This document shows, piece by piece, positions 17,201 through 24,241 of a DNA stretch of 42,856 bases (positions are counted from its first letter, which is position 1; each line of letters opens with the position of its first letter). The DNA comes from Spirochaetales bacterium (GTDB taxonomy: Bacteria > Spirochaetota > Spirochaetia > DSM-2461): NCBI GenBank assembly GCA_028532905.1, contig JAQQAM010000169.1:1-42856 (forward strand), given 5' to 3'. Made by a program: the position numbers and the translations under genes. The notes beneath the pieces are model-generated. The model worked only from the letters and a program-made list of their open reading frames with translations, had not been told where the DNA came from and did no database searches.

Positions 17201-17320
17201 CAGACCGTCTTTCTGTGTCAGGTGGTCAAAAATAAGAGAATCTGCACACAGGTGCAGAACCGGCAGGATCAAGAGAAAAAAGAAGATTAAGATTCCTGAA
17301 AGTTTACCGGCTCTGCCCAT
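14258..17320 (-). CDS. Two-component-propeller sensor diguanylate cyclase (Reg_prop, Y_Y_Y, GGDEF)
   Basis: A membrane-bound c-di-GMP synthase of 1020 residues. A signal anchor (LSGILIFFFLLILPVLHL) precedes about 14 repeats of the form xLWxGTxxGLxxx, enough for two seven-bladed propellers in the periplasm. A Y_Y_Y domain (YRMEGEDREW, SPGNYIFRVQGSNNDGVW), one transmembrane helix (WFIAVYILVGLLVIIQ), a short coiled coil and a GGDEF domain follow. The active site reads GGEEF, and RDTD five residues before it is an intact inhibitory I-site. Most Reg_prop/Y_Y_Y proteins are hybrid kinases sensing polysaccharide fragments; here the output is a cyclase. The ATG at 17320 is preferred over a GTG at 17362 inside proC. 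Stop and ptsP start are 5 nt apart. Confidence 0.9.
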   Translation of the reverse strand: MGRAGKLSGILIFFFLLILPVLHLCADSLIFDHLTQKDGLANNSVSSIVQDHRGYLWFGTQNGLCRYDGKSFMTYEHDPFEENSLPHNLIQTLYLDPYEHYLWIGTYEGIARLNLDTNEIFSFGGAGSRNTPGRDVLSNEVVISLVRDSSGTLWAGTLNGLNKIDLESGRIQSYYHNDLQEGSLLHNTVRSLFIDSRERLWIGSYGGLDLYLPESDSFGHFRAEEGNPDSLQSPYVMAVTQTDDFNLWIGTWDGGVSLLEPGTGRILEHIELEANVYLLNSDPSGELWIGTWGDGLYNWSPSRSRMTHYPAEPDDPYKLNHGIVYSFHKDSGGVYWIGTNGKGVNKLNPLKKDFRFIHYEEESFSLPDDKINHLMMDSRGRYWVSTYSHGLWRFEGNPEDWTVTNWLPDPDNPWTLSHRNASYVMEDSKGRIWVGTLGGIDRFIPETSDFDHLSLKEISTTEQEPIVYSIVEDRDGTFWFGTYDMGVIHWSEEKGILNIYGYQPGNVELSNNLVFCQYLDSRGNLWVGTNQGLNLYDRDKDEFRFFYHDRQDRSSLSNNVVFDIFEDSNRRIWVGTSGGGINLLDEKLERFTHITRKDGLFSNQIQAIQEDSSKRLWISTISGINILNLEDGSILSIDESDGIVAEQMFKCSAIDDEGLIYFGSSEGILRFDSAILYDNPHPPALWLNKMEVMGEPVDFREAVLNGEIIQLNWEDNFISFEFAALDFTSPAHNQFRYRMEGEDREWINNGTRNFAVYQNLSPGNYIFRVQGSNNDGVWNENSLSVPIRIKAPPWKQRWFIAVYILVGLLVIIQTSNIRANVLLKNKLNVAENSRDNLQVLNDKLEQLAWRDGLTGLSNRRYFDLSLNNLWHLAVREQKYITLLMIDVDHFKAYNDFYGHQSGDVALQKAAGLIKGVMRRDTDAVCRYGGEEFTVLLFDTDTAEGVRLCESLLQDVHNANIPHEGSPVASCLTLSVGIAGFIPGFEQLPEILVQNADDALYEAKNLGRDRYVVFRADRKEG

Positions 17321-17327
17321 AGACTGT

Positions 17328-18134
17328 TCAGCTCTCAGACAGCTTGCCCGACTTCCAGGCACAGACCCTCAGGGCTTCCATCACCGCCGATCGGAATCCT
17401 TTCTCTTCAAGGACTCCCACCGCTTCAATGGTTGATCCACCGGGGGAGCAGACCTGATCTTTGAGCTGGCCGGGATGGGTTCCGGTTTCCAGAACCATTT
17501 TGGCAGATCCCAGTACAGCCTGGGCGGCCATTTTATAAGCCTTGTCCCGGGGGAGACCCTCCCGGACTCCTCCGTCGGCCAGGGCTTCAATAAACATGTA
17601 CACATAGGCGGGACTGGAACCGCACATGGCAGTATATCCGTCAATAAGCCGTTCCTCAAGAACCTCGGTTTTACCATAGGAGCCCAGAAGAGACAGAACA
17701 GCATCCACCTCGTCCTGACTCAGATTGTCAGAGGGACAGACGGCGGTCATCCCCTCGCCCACAAGGGCAGGGGTATTGGGCATGGTCCGCACCAGCTTGA
17801 TCTCCCTTCCGAACAGGGCCGTCACCTGCTCCCGGCTTTTACCGGCGGCGATTGTAATGACTACGGTGCCGGGGGCAACCTTATCCCGGATCTGACGGAT
17901 AACAGGTTCGTAGATGTGGGGTTTGACTGACAGAAACAGATAATCCAGTTTGTCCAGATGCTCCAGGTTGTCTGTGCTTGTGTGAATCCCGCTGAAGCGG
18001 CCGGCCATTCGGTCCAGAGCCTCTTTTGAAGCATCTGAAACAAAGACCTCACCCGCAGTGACTTTTCCCGTATTTAAGAGTCCGCCCACTATAGCCGTAG
18101 CCATATTTCCCGAGCCTATAAAACCAATATTCAT
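17328..18134 (-). CDS. proC: Pyrroline-5-carboxylate reductase
   Basis: This 268-residue enzyme makes proline from pyrroline-5-carboxylate with NAD(P)H. The Rossmann motif IGFIGSGNMATAIVGGLL is at the N-terminus and the signature region GSSPAYVYMFIEALADGGV...QVCSPGGSTIEAV is complete. The ATG has AAGGA 7 nt upstream and a strong promoter lies just before. It is the first gene of an operon with the propeller cyclase (7-nt gap) and ptsP. The pairing is unusual, and no other proline-synthesis genes are present. Confidence 0.95.
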   Translation of the reverse strand: MNIGFIGSGNMATAIVGGLLNTGKVTAGEVFVSDASKEALDRMAGRFSGIHTSTDNLEHLDKLDYLFLSVKPHIYEPVIRQIRDKVAPGTVVITIAAGKSREQVTALFGREIKLVRTMPNTPALVGEGMTAVCPSDNLSQDEVDAVLSLLGSYGKTEVLEERLIDGYTAMCGSSPAYVYMFIEALADGGVREGLPRDKAYKMAAQAVLGSAKMVLETGTHPGQLKDQVCSPGGSTIEAVGVLEEKGFRSAVMEALRVCAWKSGKLSES

Positions 18135-18177
18135 TATTAGAATCCTTTCTGATGAGTTTTTTACAAATATTGGCTTA

Positions 18178-18207
18178 AGTATACTATGATCCCGGGGTCT
18201 GTTTCAA
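18178..18207 (-). promoter_or_regulatory. Promoter of the proC-cyclase-ptsP operon
   Basis: On the minus strand TTGAAA (18207-18202) and TATACT (18183-18178) are separated by 18 nt, each one base from consensus, about 44 nt before the proC ATG. Confidence 0.7.
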
Positions 18208-18278
18208 ACTAAAAGAGCTTTGGAGCAGCCCTTCGGTACGGTTATGATCCGGTCAGAAAACAGCTCCCCCTGAGAAGC

Positions 18279-19769
18279 CTATATTCCCAGAAGCCGGTCA
18301 AGGGCTTCCATATCTAGGGCTTCTTCCACTGCATCGGCAATCCTTTCCAGTTCTGATTCCCTCAGGTCTTCCTCTCTTTTACCGTCCCCGGGAGACTTCC
18401 ATCCCAGAGAGGTGAGAAATCTCCGCCGCAGCTCAAGGTTGTCGAAAATCCCGTGCATATAACTGCCCCAGCAGAGGCCGTCTTTACTGACCGCACCATC
18501 CAGGCTCCCGTCACTGCGTCTGAACAGAGCAGGAGTATCCGGATCAAGAAGCGTACTGTCTCCCATATGGATTTCATACCCTCCCACAGAATGCCCCTCA
18601 AGACCCGACAGAAAGCCCGGACCGCCGCTGAGGGCGCCCTGAACCTGAACCGTCTGTTTGTCTGCTCTGAATACAGTCCGCACCGGCAGAAGTCCCAGGC
18701 CCTCTTCCTCCCTCCTGGAGGATTCGATCCCCTCAGGATCAGCCAGGACACTCCCCATGATCTGATATCCGCCGCAAATTCCCGTTACAGGAATCCCCGC
18801 CGCGGCCTTCTCCCTGATCGCTTGAAAAAGACCTTTATCCTTCATCCATACAAGATCATCAATGGAAGTTTTTGTACCGGGAATAATAATAGCCCGAGCT
18901 CTGGCCAGATCTTCGGGACGGCTTACAAAATGAAGTGTAATTCCCTTTTCATGAAGAAAGGGATCCATGTCATCATAATTGGAAAGATGGGGGAGACGGA
19001 TCACAGCCAGCTCCAGCCCGTCAGGATCACCGAAAAAACTCCGGCCCTGAAGAAATACGGAATCTTCCTGTGCCAGATATATATCAGGAATCCATGGTAT
19101 GACGCCGTATGTCGGAACACCGCCGCATCGTTCGGTAAGCATATCAATGCCCGGCTGCAGCAGATTAACATCTCCCCGGAATTTATTGATAAGGAATCCT
19201 CTGATCCTGTCCCGGTCCTCTCCCACCAGCTCCAGAGTCCCGTATAGGGAGGCGAAAACCCCTCCCCTGTCAATATCTCCCGCCAGGAGAACCGGTGCAT
19301 CAAGATAGCGGGCTACTGACATATTGACGATTTCATAGGCTGTCAGATTGATCTCTGCCGGACTTCCTGCTCCTTCGGCAATAATTATGTCATTTTCCTC
19401 ATTCAGCCGGTCCATAACTTCTGTCAGTTTATGCCAGAGGTCATCCCGGGACATATAGTAGTCCCCGGCTTTCAGAGTCTTCCAGGGCTTACCCATAAAG
19501 ACGATCTGGGAGCGGGTATGCCCCTCAGGTTTGAGAAGAACCGGGTTCATGGAAACATGAGGGGATCTCATAGCGCCCTGAGCCTGAACAGCCTGGGCTC
19601 TGCCGATCTCATGTCCTTCGGGAGTCACAAAGGAGTTGAGAGACATGTTCTGGGATTTAAAGGGGCTGACTTTATACCCCCGCCGGGCATAGATCCGGCA
19701 GAGGGCAGCTACCAGCAGGCTTTTCCCTGCATCCGAACAGGTTCCCTGTATCATCAATGTTCGAGCCAT
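18279..19769 (-). CDS. cobQ: Adenosylcobyric acid synthase (CobQ/CbiP)
   Basis: This 496-residue glutamine-dependent amidotransferase amidates the corrin ring during cobalamin synthesis. The N-terminal ATP-binding domain opens MARTLMIQGTCSDAGKSLLVAALCRIY and includes SPFKSQNMSLNSFVT. The C-terminal glutaminase domain has its nucleophile in GICGGYQIMG and its His in YMHGIFDN. The ATG at 19769 has AAGGAG at ideal distance; the frame open to 20036 crosses repeats and a terminator and is not coding. No other cob genes are in the window, but an MtaA-like corrinoid enzyme and two CobW genes are 8 kb away. Confidence 0.95.
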   Translation of the reverse strand: MARTLMIQGTCSDAGKSLLVAALCRIYARRGYKVSPFKSQNMSLNSFVTPEGHEIGRAQAVQAQGAMRSPHVSMNPVLLKPEGHTRSQIVFMGKPWKTLKAGDYYMSRDDLWHKLTEVMDRLNEENDIIIAEGAGSPAEINLTAYEIVNMSVARYLDAPVLLAGDIDRGGVFASLYGTLELVGEDRDRIRGFLINKFRGDVNLLQPGIDMLTERCGGVPTYGVIPWIPDIYLAQEDSVFLQGRSFFGDPDGLELAVIRLPHLSNYDDMDPFLHEKGITLHFVSRPEDLARARAIIIPGTKTSIDDLVWMKDKGLFQAIREKAAAGIPVTGICGGYQIMGSVLADPEGIESSRREEEGLGLLPVRTVFRADKQTVQVQGALSGGPGFLSGLEGHSVGGYEIHMGDSTLLDPDTPALFRRSDGSLDGAVSKDGLCWGSYMHGIFDNLELRRRFLTSLGWKSPGDGKREEDLRESELERIADAVEEALDMEALDRLLGI

Positions 19770-19863
19770 AATTACTCCTTGCTGTGATTTTCCGGTTGAG
19801 ACCGGCACTTGGCGACCGGAAACTTCAGGAAGTGATTTTAGACCACTGAAGATGATTATTATA
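19770..19863 (-). promoter_or_regulatory. cobQ promoter (-10) and structured leader
   Basis: A perfect TATAAT (19863-19858, minus) with no good -35 places transcription start near 19851. The roughly 80-nt leader contains two inverted repeats: CTTCAG/CTGAAG (19823-19828 with 19846-19851) and TTTCCGGT/ACCGGAAA (19789-19796 with 19815-19822). Then come AAGGAG and the ATG. I looked for a B12 box and found none that I trust, so this is listed as a possible cis-regulatory leader only. Confidence 0.4.
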
Positions 19864-19912
19864 GTAATTCTTTGAAGTATCGTGGCATTTATTTTCGACA
19901 AATATTCGCAAC

Positions 19913-19941
19913 AAAAAAATGATCCCGCACACTGTGCGGGA
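19913..19941 (-). terminator. Rho-independent terminator upstream of cobQ
   Basis: On the minus strand TCCCGCAC-AGT-GTGCGGGA forms an 8-bp stem with a 3-nt loop, followed after 2 nt by a T-rich run (plus-strand A-run 19913-19919). It would end minus-strand transcription coming through the repeat region before the cobQ promoter. Confidence 0.8.
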
Positions 19942-19946
19942 CCGGG

Positions 19947-20082
19947 GGCTGGTCGCAAGACAAGCTTACTGCTCGCCAATGAGTCGTACCGCAGCAAAGC
20001 GAGGAACGATCTCACGCGACCAGAGGCTGGTCGCAAGACAAGCTTGCTGCTCGCCTATGCAGCCAGAGGCTGGTCGCAAGAC
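19947..20082. repeat. Three direct copies of an intergenic repeat
   Basis: GGCTGGTCGCAAGAC begins at 19947, 20025 and 20068. The first two copies extend to CAAGCTT(A/G)CTGCTCGCC (30 nt or more with one mismatch), and the last two share the prefix CCAGAG. Spacing is 78 and 43 nt. The unit contains GCAAG/CTTGC, able to form a small hairpin. It looks like a dispersed genomic repeat family, but copies elsewhere cannot be seen here. Confidence 0.75.
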
Positions 20083-20132
20083 TGGATGGCAGGTTACAAA
20101 GCAGGTAGAGTACCCGGTCTGTACAACCATGG

Positions 20133-20321
20133 TTTGCCTGATCCCTGCTGACGGACAGGAAACAGGCAAAAAGAATAAAGGAGGTTACCGTCTTTATCCG
20201 GCAAACCGGAAAAAGACGCTATGAAGAACCGCTGCCGGATATTGAAATCCGCATGGGCAATTCCTGTTTTTAAAGGCAGCTTCACATCAGCTGCCCCGGC
20301 AGACCCCTTTAGTCAAAAGGG
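20133..20321. other. Tandem stem-loop array, possible structured RNA
   Basis: Five inverted repeats follow each other: TTTGCCTG/CAGGCAAA with an inner CCTG/CAGG (20133-20170); CGTCTTT/AAAGACG with an inner CCGG/CCGG and CAAA loop (20189-20218); CGGAT/ATCCG (20236-20251); GGCAGCT/AGCTGCC (20275-20295); and CCCTTT/AAAGGG (20305-20321). The last two lie right after the xylA stop on the minus strand. No known RNA family is recognised. Confidence 0.45.
20268..20295 (-). terminator. Probable terminator of xylA
   Basis: On the minus strand GGCAGCT-GATGTGA-AGCTGCC is followed by TTTAAAAAC. The 7-bp GC-rich stem sits 30 nt after the xylA stop. The T-tract is short, so termination may be partial. Confidence 0.5.
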
Positions 20322-20324
20322 ATC

Positions 20325-21659
20325 TTAACCAAAAAGATACTGGTTTACGATGTTTTCGTAAAGCTCCTGCTTGCCGCTTACGGTGGCAGGTTCGCCGTTT
20401 TCATGGGCGATTTTCACAAGATCTTCCAGGCTCAGCTTGCCGTCTTCGAAGTCTTTACCCTTTCCGGAATCAAAGGAACTGTACCGTTCAGCCTTCATCT
20501 TGTCCAGCTTGCCGTCTTCCTGAATCTTCGCAGCCATTTCCAGACCCAGGGCGAAGGTGTCCATTCCGCCGATATGAGCGATAAACAGATCTTCCATGTC
20601 CGTAGAGTTTCTTCTGATCTTGGCGTCAAAGTTCAGACCGCCTGTGGTGAATCCGCCCATTCCCAGAACGATTCTCATAATCTCTGTGGCTTCGTACACA
20701 TCGTTGGGGAACTGGTCGGTGTCCCATCCGTTCTGCATGTCGCCGCGGTTGGCATCCAGGCTTCCCAGGAGTCCGTATTCAGCAGACAGCTGAACATCGT
20801 GTGCCCAGGAGTGTCCCGCCAGGGTGGCGTGGTTGGCTTCAACATTGGTGGCGAAATCATTTTCCAGACCATTGGCCTTGATGAAGTTGATGACCGTTTC
20901 GGCATCGTAGTCATACTGATGCTTGGAGGGCTCCATGGGTTTGGGCTCAATATAGAACTTACCCTTGAAACCGATCTTTCTTCCGTAATCCCGGGCCGCA
21001 ATCAGGAACTGGGCCAGGTGGTCTTTTTCTCTCTTCATATCTGTGTTGAACAGAGACATATAACCTTCTCTACCGCCCCAGAAGGTGTATCCTTCACCGC
21101 CGAGTTCCACGTTGGATTCCAGACAGGCTTTCACCTGAGCGGCTCCGTAGGCAAGAACGTTGAAGTCAGGGTTGGTGGAGGCACCGTTCATAAAACGGGG
21201 ATTGGAAAACAGGTTGGCCGTGTTCCACAGCAGTTTGATGCCGGTGGCTTCCTGTCTCTCTTTCAGCATTTTGGTTACAGCCTGAAGATTGCTCTCGTAC
21301 TCACTGAGGCTTGCTCCTTCGGGAGAAGCATCCACATCGTGAAAACAGTAGTAGGGGGCACCCAGTTTTGAGATAAACTCAAATGCCGCATCCGCTTTGT
21401 CTTTGGCCTTATCCATACCGTCGGCCTGTGCCCAGGGGTGAACCAGAGTGGAGTTGCCGAAGGGATCTCCCCCGTCTGCACAGAAACTGTGCCAGTAGGC
21501 AATACCGAAGCGAAGGTGTTCCTTCATTGTCTTGCCAAGAACCTTTTTGTTCTCATCGTAAAATTTGAATGCCAGAGGATTATCGGACCCTTTTCCTTCA
21601 AAAGGGATTTTACCGATGCCTTTGAAATATTCTTTATCTCCTGTAAAAACCTGACCCAT
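20325..21659 (-). CDS. xylA: Xylose isomerase (class II)
   Basis: This 444-residue enzyme converts D-xylose to D-xylulose in the cytoplasm. It has the usual class II length and motifs: [21 protein letters not shown], the catalytic His in YYCFHDVD, the metal-ligand stretch [44 protein letters not shown] and [11 protein letters not shown]. The ATG at 21659 has AAGGAG 8 nt upstream; the frame open to 21740 runs through an intergenic hairpin and is not used. It follows xylB in the same direction with a 129-nt gap holding a stem-loop. Confidence 0.97.
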   Translation of the reverse strand: MGQVFTGDKEYFKGIGKIPFEGKGSDNPLAFKFYDENKKVLGKTMKEHLRFGIAYWHSFCADGGDPFGNSTLVHPWAQADGMDKAKDKADAAFEFISKLGAPYYCFHDVDASPEGASLSEYESNLQAVTKMLKERQEATGIKLLWNTANLFSNPRFMNGASTNPDFNVLAYGAAQVKACLESNVELGGEGYTFWGGREGYMSLFNTDMKREKDHLAQFLIAARDYGRKIGFKGKFYIEPKPMEPSKHQYDYDAETVINFIKANGLENDFATNVEANHATLAGHSWAHDVQLSAEYGLLGSLDANRGDMQNGWDTDQFPNDVYEATEIMRIVLGMGGFTTGGLNFDAKIRRNSTDMEDLFIAHIGGMDTFALGLEMAAKIQEDGKLDKMKAERYSSFDSGKGKDFEDGKLSLEDLVKIAHENGEPATVSGKQELYENIVNQYLFG

Positions 21660-21693
21660 AATGAATCTCCTTACTAAAAATGTATCAATATAA

Positions 21694-21718
21694 GGCAGGG
21701 AAAACCCCTTTCCCTGCC
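21694..21718 (-). other. Intercistronic stem-loop between xylB and xylA
   Basis: GGCAGGGAAA and TTTCCCTGCC form a perfect 10-bp stem with a 5-nt loop. On the minus strand it is followed by TTATATTG and not a T-run, so it is more likely an RNA-stability or processing element between the two cistrons than a strong terminator. Confidence 0.6.
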
Positions 21719-21788
21719 TCGGGAATCCTGGAAACGACACTCTGATCCCGGAAACTGCCTGACCGGCGCTCCCCCGGGAAAAGAGAGA

Positions 21789-23282
21789 TTATTCAAACAG
21801 GGGTGTCAGAGCATTCACATACTTGCTGTACTCTGCATAAACCGCCTTGTATTTTTCGACATTTTCCGGATCGGGAGTACACCCTTTCCCGGAATCCAGT
21901 TCAATATGTTCATCAATGAGTGTATTGATTTCCGGGTCTTTTCCTTCCCCTTTTTCAAGGCACCACAGAGCCTGAACCGCAGCGCCCAGGGCCGCCGCTT
22001 CTGAACTGGCAGGAATAACAACCGGCAGGTTCATGACATCCGCTGTAATCTGCCGCCAGATTCTGGAATTGGCACCCCCGCCGATGAGGCGGATTTCCCT
22101 GGCTTCGAACCCGAGGTTCACAAAGGAATCCAGCCCGACCTTCATCCCCAGAATGGCAGACTCCAGAGCGGAGCGGAAAATATTCTCTTTCTTGACATTC
22201 CCCGCAGTCATTCCCACAATACAGCCTTTTCCGTTGGGAAGGTTGGGAGTTCTTTCTCCATTGAAGAAGGGAAGAGTCAGAATGCCTTCGGCACCCACAG
22301 GAGCTTTGGCTCCCATCTCGTCAAACTCTTTCACACCAAACTCGAACAGGTCTCTCATCAGCTCGGTGGCCACTGTACAGTTCATGGTGCACAAAAGGGG
22401 CAGCCATCCGCCTGAACTGGAGCAGAAGGCAGCCAGATTACCGTCAGGGTCCACAATGGGTTTGTCAGAGTAGCCGTAGAGGGTTCCGCTTGTACCCAGG
22501 CTCATGGTCAGCACACCGTCTCTGGTGGTTCCTGTACCCAGGGCGCCCATCATATTGTCTCCTCCACCGGATGAAACAGGAATCCCCGAGGGAATACCGA
22601 ACTTCTCGGCAATTTCGGGGAGAACAGTACCGGCGGCTTCCCAGGGTTCAATCAGATCGGGCAGGCAGCTCATCAGATCCCTGTCGGGGTCTATAGCCTT
22701 AACAAGCTCTTTGTGCCAGGTTCTGCTGCGCACATCCAGAAGGGCTGTTCCTGAAGCGTCTCCGTATTCCATCACCGCTTTGCCTGTGAGGTAAAAGTTC
22801 AGATAATCATGGGGAAGCAGAATATGCTTCATTTTGGCATAGGCTGCAGGCTGATCCTTTTTGAACCAGAGGATTTTGGAAGCTGTATATCCGGGAAGAA
22901 TGAGATTTCCTGTATCCTCAAGGAGTTTTTCATCGCTGCCGTAGGCCTCTGTCAGTTCCCGGCATTCACCGGCAGTGGAGGTGTCACACCAGAGTTTGAC
23001 ATCGTGCAGAACATTTCCCCGATCATCCACTGGAACAAAACCGTGCTGCTGTCCCGAGACCCCTGCAGCCAGTGCTGTCTGTTTAACAGCCGGATCAATC
23101 TGCTGGAAACAGGATGTGAGGGCATCAATCCACCAGGATGCTTTCTGCTCGCGGCTGCCGTCTTCCCTGGAAATCATATCGTGGGGAGCCGATGCGGATG
23201 CGACTATCTTTTTATTCTCAAAGTCATAAAAAACAACTTTCGTACTCTGGGTACCGTTGTCTATTCCAATTATAGTTTTCAA
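21789..23282 (-). CDS. xylB: Xylulokinase
   Basis: This 497-residue FGGY-family sugar kinase phosphorylates D-xylulose to xylulose 5-phosphate. It opens IGIDNGTQSTKVVFYDFENKK (phosphate-1 motif in IDNGTQSTK), with GVSGQQHGFVPVD near residue 80, SSGGGDNMMGALGTG in the middle and IRLIGGGANSRIWRQITADV in the second domain, all typical of XylB. The start is TTG, with GGAGG 6 nt upstream. It is the first gene of the xylB-xylA unit and is divergent from an AraC-family regulator. Confidence 0.95.
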   Translation of the reverse strand: MKTIIGIDNGTQSTKVVFYDFENKKIVASASAPHDMISREDGSREQKASWWIDALTSCFQQIDPAVKQTALAAGVSGQQHGFVPVDDRGNVLHDVKLWCDTSTAGECRELTEAYGSDEKLLEDTGNLILPGYTASKILWFKKDQPAAYAKMKHILLPHDYLNFYLTGKAVMEYGDASGTALLDVRSRTWHKELVKAIDPDRDLMSCLPDLIEPWEAAGTVLPEIAEKFGIPSGIPVSSGGGDNMMGALGTGTTRDGVLTMSLGTSGTLYGYSDKPIVDPDGNLAAFCSSSGGWLPLLCTMNCTVATELMRDLFEFGVKEFDEMGAKAPVGAEGILTLPFFNGERTPNLPNGKGCIVGMTAGNVKKENIFRSALESAILGMKVGLDSFVNLGFEAREIRLIGGGANSRIWRQITADVMNLPVVIPASSEAAALGAAVQALWCLEKGEGKDPEINTLIDEHIELDSGKGCTPDPENVEKYKAVYAEYSKYVNALTPLFE

Positions 23283-23341
23283 CTGAATCCTCCAAACCGG
23301 TTATGTGTATCAAGTATCTACCCGCCTTGGATCAAAATGAA

Positions 23342-23371
23342 TGGACAGAATTGACAGTTCATACATATAAT
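23342..23371 (+). promoter_or_regulatory. Promoter of the AraC-type regulator gene
   Basis: TGGACA (23342-23347) and a perfect TATAAT (23366-23371) are 18 nt apart. Transcription would start near 23378, just before AGGAGG at 23381-23386. The sequence GGACAGAATTGACAG here contains two close GACAG copies, which could be direct half-sites for an AraC-type activator. Confidence 0.6.
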
Positions 23372-23392
23372 TGACCTCATAGGAGGAATTTC

Positions 23393-24241
23393 CTGCAAAT
23401 TCTGGATGTTGTTTTCGTCTATCAGATGAAAGAAGAGAATGAAATACAATGGCACAGCCGCTACCATTCCCATGGTGAAAACGAGTTTGAACTCCACTAT
23501 TTTATTCAGGGGAGCGGCAGTTTTCTCAATGACAGGACCCGCTTTTCACTGGGACCGGGAACCCTGTTTCTCACCAACCCGGAGATCCATCACTCCATCA
23601 TTGTGCAGGACGGCAACAATCCCATAAGCTATTACGCCGTCTTACTGAAAACAGAGCCTTCCGACAGAGAGATTCAGAGACTCCTCACCATCGATCTCAA
23701 ATCCAACAGAACCTATGACCTGGGAACAAACTATCGTTTTTTCTTTGAAGAAATAAAGGAAAAAGGACTGTCAGGAAGCCGGGCTCTGCGGCAGTCGGCG
23801 GTTCATCAGCTCATTTCTTTTCTGTATGTTTTATCAGGGGAGGAGGATTTCCACTTTTCCGACAGCCGGAACAGCCATATAGAAAAAGCGCTGCGGATTA
23901 TGCAGAACAATATCACCAGAGATCTGGACCTGGAAGACATTTCAGGAAAACTGGGACTGAGCAAATCCTATTTTATCAGACTGTTCCAGCAGAAAATGAA
24001 GACGACGCCTATGAAGTACTTTATGAAACTGAAGATTGAGGCGGCAGGGGCCATGCTGACCAGTACGGACCGTCCCCTTCTGACCATAGCCCAGGATCTG
24101 AACTTCTACAGTGAGTTTCACTTCAGCCGGGTGTTTAAGCAGTATACCGGTTCAGCCCCTTCTGTGTACCGCAAGCAGTACCTGCAGCTGGCGGGAGAAC
24201 ACAAGGCGGCGGCTCAGGAATCCTCCAGCCCGGACAGTTGA
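23393..24241 (+). CDS. AraC-family regulator, probable xylose-operon activator (CTG start)
   Basis: This 282-residue regulator has an N-terminal cupin-type sensing domain (HSRYHSHGENEFELHYFIQGSG; LGPGTLFLTNPEIHHSI) and a C-terminal AraC domain with two helix-turn-helix motifs (LDLEDISGKLGLSKSYFIRLFQQ and LTIAQDLNFYSEFHFSRVFKQYTG). Divergence from xylB points to xylose control. The first ATG (23426) has no Shine-Dalgarno, whereas a perfect AGGAGG at 23381-23386 stands 6 nt before an in-frame CTG at 23393. That start adds ILDVVFVYQ, which reads as a first cupin strand. The 3' end overlaps the convergent gene by 28 nt. Confidence 0.85.
   Translation: MQILDVVFVYQMKEENEIQWHSRYHSHGENEFELHYFIQGSGSFLNDRTRFSLGPGTLFLTNPEIHHSIIVQDGNNPISYYAVLLKTEPSDREIQRLLTIDLKSNRTYDLGTNYRFFFEEIKEKGLSGSRALRQSAVHQLISFLYVLSGEEDFHFSDSRNSHIEKALRIMQNNITRDLDLEDISGKLGLSKSYFIRLFQQKMKTTPMKYFMKLKIEAAGAMLTSTDRPLLTIAQDLNFYSEFHFSRVFKQYTGSAPSVYRKQYLQLAGEHKAAAQESSSPDS

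Larger units (their letters stand above)
19770..20324. other. 555-nt gene-free region between cobQ and xylA
   Basis: The stretch between the cobQ start and the xylA stop holds, from low to high coordinate, the cobQ leader and -10, an intrinsic terminator (19913-19941), three copies of a short repeat (19947-20082), and five consecutive stem-loops (20133-20321). Only shadow or very short reading frames cross it, for example 35 codons at 20221-20328 on the plus strand without a placed Shine-Dalgarno. No transposase or tRNA was seen. Confidence 0.75.

Noticed and set aside
19770-20036. N-terminal extension of cobQ
   Set aside because: The extension crosses an intrinsic terminator, a -10 element and repeats, while the ATG at 19769 has an ideal AAGGAG.
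19947-20082. CRISPR array
   Set aside because: Only three copies, unequal spacing, and no cas genes nearby.
19770-20324. Cobalamin riboswitch
   Set aside because: Expected next to cobQ, but neither the B12 box nor the conserved core was found by eye; a covariance-model search could overturn this.
20221-20328. 35-codon plus-strand frame (MKNRCRILKSAWAIP...)
   Set aside because: It has a plausible length and ATG, but AAAGGAGG is about 37 nt away and the frame runs through hairpins and the xylA stop; treated as chance.
20403-21371. 322-codon open frame on the plus strand
   Set aside because: Antisense to xylA, which has all catalytic motifs.
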